From NCBI GenBank assembly GCA_902625035.1, contig CACNZK010000008.1, forward strand, positions 1 to 64,000: a DNA stretch of 64,000 nt, given 5' to 3'. The notes under the pieces are model-generated. The model was not told the DNA's origin. It searched no databases and saw only the letters and a program-made list of their open reading frames with translations. Origin of the DNA: an uncultured Pelagibacteraceae bacterium (GTDB taxonomy: Bacteria > Pseudomonadota > Alphaproteobacteria > Pelagibacterales > Pelagibacteraceae). Positions within the stretch are counted from its first letter, which is position 1; the number at the start of each line of letters is the position of its first letter. A program made the position numbers and the translations under genes. Of this stretch, positions 51,955 through 60,328 are shown one piece after another.

Positions 51955-53495
51955 TTATTTGGTAAAATTAGTCCAACTCTTTTCTGTTGATAAGAATACG
52001 GAAATTCATGAATTTTAAATCTTTTAAAATCAATTTTTTTTTTAAAATAATATAAATCTTCTAAATAAAAGAAAATAATACCATTTTCAAATGAGTTTAT
52101 ATCCTCCAATATTGAGTCCATATTTATATTAAAATGATTTGATAATATTCTATAGTACCTTTCATTTTGGTACCAAAAAATAAATTGATTAGAACTAATG
52201 TATTTTCTTGCAATCATATAGATAAAAGCGTCTTTTGTATAATTTGTAAAATTTTTAACAGCATTACATTTTGAGGCAATTTTTTGTGATTTATTATTAA
52301 TTTGATTGAGAACTAACCAAGTATCTTTTCTCCATTTTTGACTTCTAAAATATTCAATATCAGTTTTAGTTATATTATTTTTTACATCACTAAAAAGTGG
52401 AAAAAATCTATTGTTTTCTTTTTTAATTGGCAACAAACTACTTGATCCTAAGATGATAATAATCAATAAAACAATATAATTTTTTAAATCTACAAAATTT
52501 TTTTCTACAAAATAAAAAAGAAGAATAATACCAATAATTGGTCCAGTCGAAAATCTAAAAATATTCAATTTATGTAATGTTGAAGGAAATGTTAACAAAC
52601 AGATGATTGAAATCAAAAATATATAAATTTCAATTTTCTCGGTTTTTTTTTGTTTAACCTTCTTTAAAAAAATTTTAAGAAAATAAAACATGTTAATAAT
52701 TAAAATAGAAAAAAATAAAAAATAGAATGGTTCAGTGAAAAAGTTGAAAAAGGTTTTTCTAATAAAGATATTTAAGTAATTAATAATCAATTCAAAAAAA
52801 GAAATATTATAGATATTTAAAAAAATTTCATTTAACCAAAAAGTTTTAAGCCAATATTTGTGTAATTCAAAAATAAATAAATAAAAATGAAATAAAATTT
52901 GAGGTGTTAAAAAACCAATTATCAAATAAATATTTTGTTTAAAATTTTTTGTTATAAAAAATTTGATTGTAAGAATAATAAATGCTGGAATTGTAAAGTT
53001 TTCATAAACTAAACATGACAATGATAAGATAATTCCAAAAATTAATAAACTTTCTTTACTACTTTTAATCAAAAAAAATAGACTTAATACAATCAAAAAA
53101 TAAAATTGATAGTTATACCATGGATGATTTGTGAATGGATGGGTTAAGAATAAAATTATAGGTAAAAAATAAGTAAGTTGAATTTTTAATTTATTATATG
53201 CAAAATTACATAATAAATAATTTCCTAAACTATAAAATAATGATGATAAAAAAAATATATATATCAAATTATTTTTTGTTAATTCAAGAATTATAGAATT
53301 GGTAAGCGTATACAAAAAGCCATAATGTATAAAAGTATCCTTATAGGGGTTTAGGCCTGAAAATAAATCTATTGAACTTTGAGCCAGACCCCAATGGAAG
53401 GGATCATAAATAAAATAAGATTGAAAAATCGAGCCAAAAAAACTAATAAAAAAAAAGATTATATTAATTAAGAAAAATGATCTTTTAGAGCTCAT
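51933..53495 (-). CDS. Polytopic membrane protein, possible GT-C glycosyltransferase
   Basis: A 520-residue protein with 10-12 hydrophobic helices. The first loop reads FIYDPFHWGLAQSS, with acidic and histidine residues where GT-C enzymes keep a catalytic aspartate, then FSGLNPYKDTFIHYG. The last 130 residues are a soluble domain containing KWRKDTWLVL and several cysteines. A lipid-linked-sugar glycosyltransferase is plausible; nothing identifies the donor. Sandwiched between the acyltransferase and a small one-helix protein on the same strand. Confidence 0.6.
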   Translation of the reverse strand: MSSKRSFFLINIIFFFISFFGSIFQSYFIYDPFHWGLAQSSIDLFSGLNPYKDTFIHYGFLYTLTNSIILELTKNNLIYIFFLSSLFYSLGNYLLCNFAYNKLKIQLTYFLPIILFLTHPFTNHPWYNYQFYFLIVLSLFFLIKSSKESLLIFGIILSLSCLVYENFTIPAFIILTIKFFITKNFKQNIYLIIGFLTPQILFHFYLFIFELHKYWLKTFWLNEIFLNIYNISFFELIINYLNIFIRKTFFNFFTEPFYFLFFSILIINMFYFLKIFLKKVKQKKTEKIEIYIFLISIICLLTFPSTLHKLNIFRFSTGPIIGIILLFYFVEKNFVDLKNYIVLLIIIILGSSSLLPIKKENNRFFPLFSDVKNNITKTDIEYFRSQKWRKDTWLVLNQINNKSQKIASKCNAVKNFTNYTKDAFIYMIARKYISSNQFIFWYQNERYYRILSNHFNINMDSILEDINSFENGIIFFYLEDLYYFKKKIDFKRFKIHEFPYSYQQKRVGLILPNKCLRKIL

Positions 53496-53502
53496 TTTAA
53501 GT

Positions 53503-53796
53503 TTATTTTTCTAAATTGTCTAAAACAGGTGCAAATTTTTTATTAATTCTATTTAATAAATTAGAATAATATTCAACTTGTTTTTCGCTAAGCTCGCCCT
53601 CACTTATTTTTTCTAGATAATTCTCGACTCTTAAAATTAAAAAATTTTCAAACTTTTGTGAATTTAAAATACTTAAGATTTTGTTTTGAAAAAAAGAAAA
53701 AATAAAATTAAAAATGAATATTAACAAAAACACAAATATCAATACTATAAAAACATATTTTTTTTTGTTTTTTGACTTTAAATAGTTGTTAATCAT
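53503..53796 (-). CDS. Small membrane-anchored hypothetical protein
   Basis: A 97-residue protein I do not recognise. A basic N-terminus (KSKNKKK) precedes one strong transmembrane helix (about 14-36), then a charged, coiled-coil-like region that should lie in the periplasm. It is the first of three minus-strand genes with the GT-C-like protein and the acyltransferase, seven bases before the former. It could be a partner or chain-length-type factor, but that is a guess. Confidence 0.6.
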   Translation of the reverse strand: MINNYLKSKNKKKYVFIVLIFVFLLIFIFNFIFSFFQNKILSILNSQKFENFLILRVENYLEKISEGELSEKQVEYYSNLLNRINKKFAPVLDNLEK

Positions 53797-53853
53797 AAAG
53801 AATAGGTTTATTTATATCAAATTATTAAATGATTTTAAATACTTCAGTCATAT

Positions 53854-54030
53854 ATGAATAAAGATAATTTCAATTCTAAAAGAAGAGAATTTAACAAATT
53901 AGTATTCAAGTATATTGTTTCTATAACATTACTTAATCTATATCTTTCAAATGGTGAGCGTATCTCAGATATCTCGAACAAAAAAAGATATAGTAAAATA
54001 AAATGGGTTTTAAGTAGTAATGATGTATGA
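53854..54030 (+). CDS. 58-aa protein with twin-arginine (Tat) signal
   Basis: A small gene. The N-terminus MNKDNFNSKRREFNKLVFKY fits the Tat consensus (R-R-x-F-x-K), followed by a moderately hydrophobic stretch (about 17-31) and a short polar tail ending KWVLSSNDV. No signal-peptidase site is obvious. Its stop overlaps the next ATG as ATGA, so translation is coupled to the GMC oxidoreductase, which itself has no signal. In known FAD-dehydrogenase complexes a Tat-bearing small subunit carries the GMC subunit out; this one is far shorter than those (about 170-240 residues). Confidence 0.72.
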   Translation: MNKDNFNSKRREFNKLVFKYIVSITLLNLYLSNGERISDISNKKRYSKIKWVLSSNDV

Positions 54031-55454
54031 TTTTAAATGAAAAAGATTTATTAAATAAAAAATATAAAATCTTGATATGTGGTAGTGGTCCAGCAGGTTT
54101 ATCTGTTGCTCTTGAACTTGAAAAAAATAAGATTGAATGTTTAATTGTTGAGGCTGGTGATGAATTTTACTCAGAAAAAGCTCAAAATAGATACGACGGA
54201 CAAATAATAGGTAATTTCCCTAACAACTTATCAGCTTCAAGGTTGAGTCAATTTGGAGGCACAAGTGGCCATTGGGGTGGTACGTGTAGAACACTTGATG
54301 ATTATGACTTTAAAAAATGGCCAATCAATAAAGATGATCTTGAACCATATCTACAAGAAAGTTGTAATATTCTTGAAATACCAAATTCATTTAGAGAAAA
54401 ACAGATAGCTAAAAATTTAAAAATAATAGAATTTCAAGAATCTGATGTGAGATTTTATGACAAATATTACAAACATGTATCAAATTCCAAATATATAGAT
54501 GTTTGCTTAAATTCAATAATAAATAATGTAAAAATTCAAAATAGTAAAATTCAAGAAATTTCTATAAAATCTAAAATAAGTTTTTCAATCAAAGCAGACT
54601 TCTTAGTTTTAGCTTGCGGTGGAATAGACAATTCAAGAATGCTTTTATGGTTTAGAGAAAATAATAAAAGTATTTCAAGAAAATTGCCCATTGGGAATTA
54701 TTGGATGGAACATCCATTTAAAAAAATAGGATCAGGTGTTGGAAACTTTAAAGCAATAAGAAAAAGTTTTAAAAATAATTTTGAAAGTTTTGAAAATTTT
54801 AGAAATTGGGGAAACTTTACAGTTTCAATATCGCCAACACAAAATCTAATCAATGAAAAAGATATTCTAAATTCTGGTGTTTTTTTAACTCTTCACGACC
54901 GAAATAATGATAATTTGAAAAATAATGTCAAAGACCTACTTTGTGTAGCTCCATCCTTATCGAAACATATTTTAGATTTGTTTGATAAAAATTTACTTTG
55001 TGGTATCACATTAAGTTCCTCCTGGGAACAAAATCCACAATTAGAAAATCAGATTACTTTATCCTCCTCAAAAGATTTTAGCGGCATTCCTTTAATAAAA
55101 TTAAACTACCAGCTATCGGATCAAACGCTTAGAACAGCAAAAGAAATGGTTAATCAAGTTGGTAATTATTTTATTGATCAAGATTTAGGTAGACTTGGAG
55201 CAGACAAAACAATTGAGGAGTCATCAAGTTTTATATCAGATGCGGGTTATCATCATATTGGTGGTACAATAATGGGAAATAATCAAAATAGTTCCGTTGT
55301 TGATGAAAATTTAAAACTTCATGATATTGAAAATCTTTATGTGTGTGGAAGTTCAGTTTTTCCCACAGGCGGACATGCTAACCCAACATTAAGTATTGTA
55401 CAACTTTCTTTAAGATTAGGAGAACACTTAACTAAAAAATTAAAAACGATTTAA
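54027..55454 (+). CDS. GMC-family FAD-dependent oxidoreductase
   Basis: A 475-residue GMC oxidoreductase. FAD binding is shown by LICGSGPAGLSVALELE (about 15-31) and EAGDEFY; the next motif is FGGTSGHWGGTCR, then LACGGIDNSRMLLW. The C-terminal part has AGYHHIGGTIMG and PTGGHANPTLSIVQLSLRLGEHL, giving the catalytic His/Asn pair. The substrate is probably a sugar or sugar alcohol in view of the island. It is coupled to the Tat mini-protein by ATGA and overlaps the convergent GT2 tail by 15 bases. Confidence 0.88.
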   Translation: MILNEKDLLNKKYKILICGSGPAGLSVALELEKNKIECLIVEAGDEFYSEKAQNRYDGQIIGNFPNNLSASRLSQFGGTSGHWGGTCRTLDDYDFKKWPINKDDLEPYLQESCNILEIPNSFREKQIAKNLKIIEFQESDVRFYDKYYKHVSNSKYIDVCLNSIINNVKIQNSKIQEISIKSKISFSIKADFLVLACGGIDNSRMLLWFRENNKSISRKLPIGNYWMEHPFKKIGSGVGNFKAIRKSFKNNFESFENFRNWGNFTVSISPTQNLINEKDILNSGVFLTLHDRNNDNLKNNVKDLLCVAPSLSKHILDLFDKNLLCGITLSSSWEQNPQLENQITLSSSKDFSGIPLIKLNYQLSDQTLRTAKEMVNQVGNYFIDQDLGRLGADKTIEESSSFISDAGYHHIGGTIMGNNQNSSVVDENLKLHDIENLYVCGSSVFPTGGHANPTLSIVQLSLRLGEHLTKKLKTI

Positions 55455-56162
55455 CTTTAATTTTATCCTCCAAATTTTATAGAGACCTGATATAGATTTT
55501 AAAATTTCATTGAAATTTACATTACTTGTGCCCCTGACTCTATTAACAAATATGGTATCGATCTCACCTATTGTAAATTTATTATAATATAATTGTATTA
55601 ATATTTCTGATAAAACAATATATCCATCACCTATTTTTCCACAATTGGTTGTTATAAATTTTGCGGCACTTGAAGAATATATTCTATAACCATTTGTATA
55701 ATCACTTATAGGTACCCTCAAAACCCAATTTGATAATTTGTTTGAAAGATAAGATAAAATTTTTCTATTTATTGGCCAATTAATAATTTTGCTTTTTTTT
55801 TGATAACGACTTGAAATTAGTAAATCTAAATTTTTTTTTTTAAAAAAATCAATATTTCTTAATAATTCATTTGGATGATGAGACATATCTGCATCCATTT
55901 CAATAAATAATTTTATATCTTTATTAAGATCTAACATATGTGAAATACCGTGCAAAATTGCAGAACCTCTGCCTAATTTTTTTCCTCTATGAATATAATA
56001 AATTCTATCATTGATATATTCGATTTTATGTTGAAAACTTTCTTTAGAGTCATCTATAATCACAACATCAAAATCATTTAAATCTATTTTATAAATTTCA
56101 TTTAATAATAAATTTATATTTTCATTTTCATTAAAAGAGGGAATAACAATACAAATAGACAT
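55440..56162 (-). CDS. GT2 glycosyltransferase, dolichol-phosphate-mannose-synthase-like
   Basis: A 240-residue enzyme. ICIVIPSFNENENINLLL, DVVIIDDSKES, then LGRGSAILHG and FIEMDADMSHHP (DXD) match polyprenyl-phosphate sugar synthases; DYTNGYRIYSS follows as in that group. It probably loads a hexose onto undecaprenyl phosphate for GT-C enzymes such as those at 44247 and 51933. No C-terminal membrane helices are present. Confidence 0.85.
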   Translation of the reverse strand: MSICIVIPSFNENENINLLLNEIYKIDLNDFDVVIIDDSKESFQHKIEYINDRIYYIHRGKKLGRGSAILHGISHMLDLNKDIKLFIEMDADMSHHPNELLRNIDFFKKKNLDLLISSRYQKKSKIINWPINRKILSYLSNKLSNWVLRVPISDYTNGYRIYSSSAAKFITTNCGKIGDGYIVLSEILIQLYYNKFTIGEIDTIFVNRVRGTSNVNFNEILKSISGLYKIWRIKLKLNRF

Positions 56163-56169
56163 TAATTAA

Positions 56170-56325
56170 TTAAATAATTAAAGGTTCATCAACTTTTTTA
56201 AATTCATTGCAAATAAAATTAATATGTGTGATTTTTTTATTTTTTAATTTCCATTTCGATAAACTTTTCACCTCAAATTTTTCTATTATATTATGCACTA
56301 ATTTATATCTAAATTTTTCACCCAT
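56170..56325 (-). CDS. 51-aa hypothetical protein
   Basis: A short frame starting in the last codons of the upstream SDR gene (ATGGGTGA, eight-base overlap) and ending seven bases before the GT2 gene. The product starts MGEKFRYKLVHNIIEKFE and ends KKVDEPLII; it is basic with no membrane segment. I recognise no family. Its coupling to both neighbours suggests a real gene, but it could be a remnant or simply fill the space between SDR and GT2. Confidence 0.45.
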   Translation of the reverse strand: MGEKFRYKLVHNIIEKFEVKSLSKWKLKNKKITHINFICNEFKKVDEPLII

Positions 56326-57097
56326 TAAGTTTTTTCATTAATTTATTGTTGTTACTGACTAAAGTATTTTTGCCTTTATTTAAAGAAACAATATTCTTCA
56401 AATTGAAGTGTTTTTCAATAAAACTTTTTACAGTAACTCCATCACCCGAACCGATATTATAAATTCCTGTAAGTTTTTTATTAAAAATTTTAAAGATTAT
56501 TTCTATTACATCCTGTGCATTTAAAAAATCTCTTACCGAGAGTCCATTTTTTAAGTAAATTTTTTTATTTCGATTTAATTTTATTTTTTGTTTAATTGAT
56601 GGATATAAAAATGGTTTTTTTTGCTTTTGATGATAAATACTAAAAATTCTACCAATAAAAAAAGAGAAGTTTTTTGATTTATTTTTTATGATTATTTTTT
56701 CAGCACTTAATTTTGTTTTTCCATAATTTGAAGATGGCTTTAACAAATGGGTCTCTTTAATTTTTTTTTTTGAATATTTATAAACGTGAGATGTACTTGG
56801 AAAAAAAAACCAAATTTTTTTTCTCTTTTTCTTTAAAACTTCAATCAAATTTTGGGTGCCTATAACATTAACTTTAAAAGCTTTTTTTTTATTCTTATTT
56901 ACTACTAAGGAAGATGATATCGCAGCAAAATGAAATATATATTCAATATTAGAGTTAGTTTGAATCCAATTGTTTATATCTTTTTTAACTTTTATATCCC
57001 CATTAAAAACTGAATAATTTATTTTTCTTGTTTTAAATTTTTTCTTTATTAAAGAGCCGAGCAATCCATTTGCACCTGTAATTCCAATTTTAGTCAA
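56318..57097 (-). CDS. NAD(P)-dependent sugar epimerase/reductase (SDR)
   Basis: A 259-residue extended SDR. The dinucleotide loop is GITGANGLLG (4-13), the active-site serine lies in FFPSTSHVY and the Tyr-Lys pair in SSNYGKTKLSAEK. The C-terminal sugar-binding part is short. Divergent from gmd, it could be the GDP-4-keto-6-deoxymannose reductase (RMD) that makes GDP-rhamnose, but an epimerase on another sugar is also possible. Its start is 54 bases from gmd. Confidence 0.72.
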   Translation of the reverse strand: MTKIGITGANGLLGSLIKKKFKTRKINYSVFNGDIKVKKDINNWIQTNSNIEYIFHFAAISSSLVVNKNKKKAFKVNVIGTQNLIEVLKKKRKKIWFFFPSTSHVYKYSKKKIKETHLLKPSSNYGKTKLSAEKIIIKNKSKNFSFFIGRIFSIYHQKQKKPFLYPSIKQKIKLNRNKKIYLKNGLSVRDFLNAQDVIEIIFKIFNKKLTGIYNIGSGDGVTVKSFIEKHFNLKNIVSLNKGKNTLVSNNNKLMKKLNG

Positions 57098-57151
57098 TTC
57101 AATTTATTTTTATTTTATTTTATTTTACAATTATTTGATTATAAATAACAC

Positions 57152-58168
57152 ATGAAAAAAAAAATTGCTCTTATATTTGGAATCACTGGACAGGACGGAT
57201 ATTATTTAAGTGATCTATTATTGAATAAGAATTACAAAGTACATGGGGTTAAAAGAAGATCATCTTCTGTCCCAACGAAAAGAATCGAAAAATATTTGAA
57301 TAACAAAAATTTTTTTATTCATTATGGGGATATAACTGACACTTCTTCAATTCAAAATTTAGTTGAGAAAATTAAGCCTACTGAAATTTATAATCTAGCC
57401 GCTCAATCACATGTTGGTGTTTCCTTTTTTACACCTTTGTATACTGCTAATGTTAATGCAATTGGTGTTTTATCAATATTAGAAGCGATAAAAAATACTA
57501 ATCATAAGATAAAGTTTTATCAAGCTGGTACATCAGAAATGTTTGGAAAAACAATCAGTAAAATACAAAATGAAAATACTAATTTTAATCCTCAAAGTCC
57601 TTATGGAACTGCAAAAGTTTTTGCACACCATATAACAAAAAATTATCGAGATGCTTACAATTTATTTGCTTCAAATGGAATTTTATTTAATCATGAAAGT
57701 CCAATGAGGGGAGAGAATTTTGTCACTAAAAAAATAATTTCATCTCTCACAAAGATTAGTCTGGGTCTTCAAAAAAAACTTATATTGGGGAATTTATATG
57801 CAAAGAGGGACTGGGGTCATGCAAAAGATTATGTAGAGGCTATACACAAAATACTCCAACAAAAAAAACCAGATGACTATGTAATATCTACTGGTAAAGA
57901 ATATACTATTAAAGAATTTGTTAATATGACGGCTAAATTGTTAAAACTAAAAATAAAATGGAGAGGAAAAGGATTAAAGGAAATTGCAATCGATGCTAAT
58001 GGAAAAACGATAATTTCAGTGAGTAAGGTTTACTATAGACCCCTAGAAGTTGATTACCTTAAAGGAGATAGCGCTAAAGCAAAAAAAAATCTTAAGTGGC
58101 AGAGTAAAATCAATATTAATGAATTAATTAGAGAAATGATTGATTTTGAGCTTCAAAGTTTAGCCTGA
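57152..58168 (+). CDS. gmd: GDP-mannose 4,6-dehydratase
   Basis: A 338-residue SDR that converts GDP-mannose to GDP-4-keto-6-deoxymannose. The N-terminal loop FGITGQDGYYLSDLLL is the Gmd-type signature (GxTGQDG), and VHGVKRRSSS follows. QAGTSEMFGK carries the catalytic Thr/Ser-Glu region, PYGTAKVFAH the Tyr-Lys pair, and FNHESPMRGENFVTKKI the substrate loop. It feeds GDP-deoxyhexose into the island's glycosyltransferases. The tail overlaps a convergent GT4 gene by 16 bases. Confidence 0.93.
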   Translation: MKKKIALIFGITGQDGYYLSDLLLNKNYKVHGVKRRSSSVPTKRIEKYLNNKNFFIHYGDITDTSSIQNLVEKIKPTEIYNLAAQSHVGVSFFTPLYTANVNAIGVLSILEAIKNTNHKIKFYQAGTSEMFGKTISKIQNENTNFNPQSPYGTAKVFAHHITKNYRDAYNLFASNGILFNHESPMRGENFVTKKIISSLTKISLGLQKKLILGNLYAKRDWGHAKDYVEAIHKILQQKKPDDYVISTGKEYTIKEFVNMTAKLLKLKIKWRGKGLKEIAIDANGKTIISVSKVYYRPLEVDYLKGDSAKAKKNLKWQSKININELIREMIDFELQSLA

Positions 58169-59268
58169 TCAATTTTGATAAAATCATAAAATTTTTTTGC
58201 CCTATTATTCCAGGTAAATTTTTTTGCTGTGTTTTTAGCATTTAATTGTATTCTTTTAAATTTTTTAGGATCCTTTAAAATAGATTTTATCAATTCTTTC
58301 CATGCATTTAAGTCTTTACTTGAAACTAAAAAAGAATTTTCATTATTTTTTAAAATGTGTTTGTAAGCTTTCAATTTTGTAGCAATAATTATTTTCCCTG
58401 CAGCCAGATAATCAAACATTTTTAAGGGTGAAATATATTTTGAGATTTCTAAATTTTTTGATCTAGCCTCAATTCTGCTTTGGAAAGGCATCAATGCCAC
58501 TTCGTAGTTTTTTAATACCAAAGGAATTTTATTATAGTCAACATATTCGTAAAATTTGATATTTTTATTAAATTGATATCTTGCCCTACTACCTAGAGTT
58601 TTTTGATCTCCATAAAGATGAAAATCTATTTCAGGTAATAATTTTGACAACTTATCTATAATTTCAATACCTTTCCCTTTAAAAAAACTTCCCATATAAA
58701 TACAAGTCTTTTTTTTTGTATATAAACTTTTATGTGGTCTAAAACTCAAAAAATCTGCAGCATCATCCAGTACTATATATTTCAATTTTTTTAATCTTAA
58801 ATCTTTAACGAGATTGTCATTAATAAGTATTAGAGAAAGTTTTTTTTTTTGTGGTAATAACATTATAAAATTAAAAAAAAACTTTGAAAATGATTGTGGA
58901 ATATGGTGCAATTCAAGAGTATTTTTTATGTTGAGTAATGTCATCAAAAGCGATGATATAATACTACGGCTTAAAATAACGTCATAATCTTTTTCATTTA
59001 ATATTTTAAAAATTATTTTAATTGAGAAAAATAATCTTGTTATAAAATTTTCTATATTTTTATTGATCAAATTTTCAAAATTAATATGATTTCTCAAATT
59101 ATATTTTTTCTTAATAATTTTTGTTTCTAATAAATTTTTAGGAACTAAAAACTTGATATTATAATAATTTGATAATGCGTCACAAAACTTTAAAGAGTTA
59201 ATAATATTAGCAGATTTTGTTGGTAATGAGGTCTCTGTGATATAAATAAGGTTTTTTTTTTGGTTCAT
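58153..59268 (-). CDS. GT4-like glycosyltransferase
   Basis: A 371-residue GT-B protein. N-terminal YITETSLPTKSANIINSLKF is the acceptor-side loop, and the donor half contains CIYMGSFFKGKGIEI and KYISPLKMFDYLAAGKIIIATK. The E-x7-E pattern is partly replaced (SPLKMFDYLAAG), as in some GT4 relatives. Its start overlaps the epimerase gene stop by four bases, giving a two-gene unit. Donor unknown. Confidence 0.8.
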   Translation of the reverse strand: MNQKKNLIYITETSLPTKSANIINSLKFCDALSNYYNIKFLVPKNLLETKIIKKKYNLRNHINFENLINKNIENFITRLFFSIKIIFKILNEKDYDVILSRSIISSLLMTLLNIKNTLELHHIPQSFSKFFFNFIMLLPQKKKLSLILINDNLVKDLRLKKLKYIVLDDAADFLSFRPHKSLYTKKKTCIYMGSFFKGKGIEIIDKLSKLLPEIDFHLYGDQKTLGSRARYQFNKNIKFYEYVDYNKIPLVLKNYEVALMPFQSRIEARSKNLEISKYISPLKMFDYLAAGKIIIATKLKAYKHILKNNENSFLVSSKDLNAWKELIKSILKDPKKFKRIQLNAKNTAKKFTWNNRAKKFYDFIKIDQAKL

Positions 59269-60230
59269 AATAAATCTTTATGATTTCTAAACCATTCAAA
59301 TGTCTGTTTTAATGCTTTATCAAAAGTTGTAAATTTTAATTTTTTAGAAAATTTAGATAATTTAAGATTTGATCCATGCGTCTTAAATACATCTAAATCG
59401 TTTTTTTTTTGACTTATTAATTTCTTATGTTTCGCCAGTTTTTGCAACTTTTCACAAACTTTGCTCATCTTAATTGGTCTATTAGAGCAAACATTAAATA
59501 TTTCATGTTTTTTAAAATAATTTTTTTTTAAAAAAATTATGGGCTCAATTAATTTTATTGCATCAACTATGTAAGTAAAATCTCTATAATAATTTCCTTT
59601 ATTATAAAGTATAAATTTTTTGTTTTGGGATGCAGATTGTAAATATTTTAACAGAAACATGTCTGGCCTCCCCCATTCACCGTAAACTGTAAAAAATCTT
59701 AATCCTATAATCTCTAAATTATAAAAATTTGAAAAAATTTCTGCAAAAATTTCATTTCCCATTTTTGTTGCTGAGTAAATATTTTTAGGATTTAAACTTT
59801 GCCATTCTTTTGTAGGAAACTTTTTATATTCTCCATAAACTGAACTGGATGAAGCATAGATTAATTTTATTTTGCGTTTTTTACAAAAATTTAAAATATT
59901 AAAAAAACCTAATTGATTTGAATAAACATAATCCTCTGGGTTAGTTAAAGAATATCTAACACCAGCTTGAGCAGCTAAATTTATTACCAAGTCAATTTTT
60001 ATATTTTTAAAATTTTTTTCAAGCAATTTCTTGTTAGACATGTCAAATTTTTTAAATTTAAATTTTCTATATTTTTTTAAAATATCTATCCTTTTTTTTT
60101 TTAATTTTATTGAATAATAAGAGTTCAATGCGTCTATTCCATATATTCGATGTTTTTTGTTTAAATCTAATATGTGTTTAGCCAGGCTAAACCCTATAAA
60201 GCCTGCAGATCCTGTAATTAAAATATTCAT
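59265..60230 (-). CDS. UDP-glucuronate 4-epimerase-like SDR
   Basis: A 321-residue extended SDR. ILITGSAGFIGFSLAKHIL starts the fold, and GIDALNSYYSIKLKKKR is the loop typical of nucleotide-sugar uronate 4-epimerases. AAQAGVRYSLTNPEDY, YASSSSVYGEY and YSATKMGNE (catalytic Tyr-Lys) then follow, with RFFTVYGEWGRPDMF. The best guess is UDP-GlcA/UDP-GalA interconversion for acidic surface sugars. It precedes the GT4 gene on the same strand. Confidence 0.82.
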   Translation of the reverse strand: MNILITGSAGFIGFSLAKHILDLNKKHRIYGIDALNSYYSIKLKKKRIDILKKYRKFKFKKFDMSNKKLLEKNFKNIKIDLVINLAAQAGVRYSLTNPEDYVYSNQLGFFNILNFCKKRKIKLIYASSSSVYGEYKKFPTKEWQSLNPKNIYSATKMGNEIFAEIFSNFYNLEIIGLRFFTVYGEWGRPDMFLLKYLQSASQNKKFILYNKGNYYRDFTYIVDAIKLIEPIIFLKKNYFKKHEIFNVCSNRPIKMSKVCEKLQKLAKHKKLISQKKNDLDVFKTHGSNLKLSKFSKKLKFTTFDKALKQTFEWFRNHKDLL

Positions 60231-60328
60231 ATCAAAATTTTTATTTATATTTGTATAGCATTTATATATAGGATTATTTTAAGTGTTTATAATATTTAAT
60301 TATTAAATAAAATAGATTTAACCAAAAA

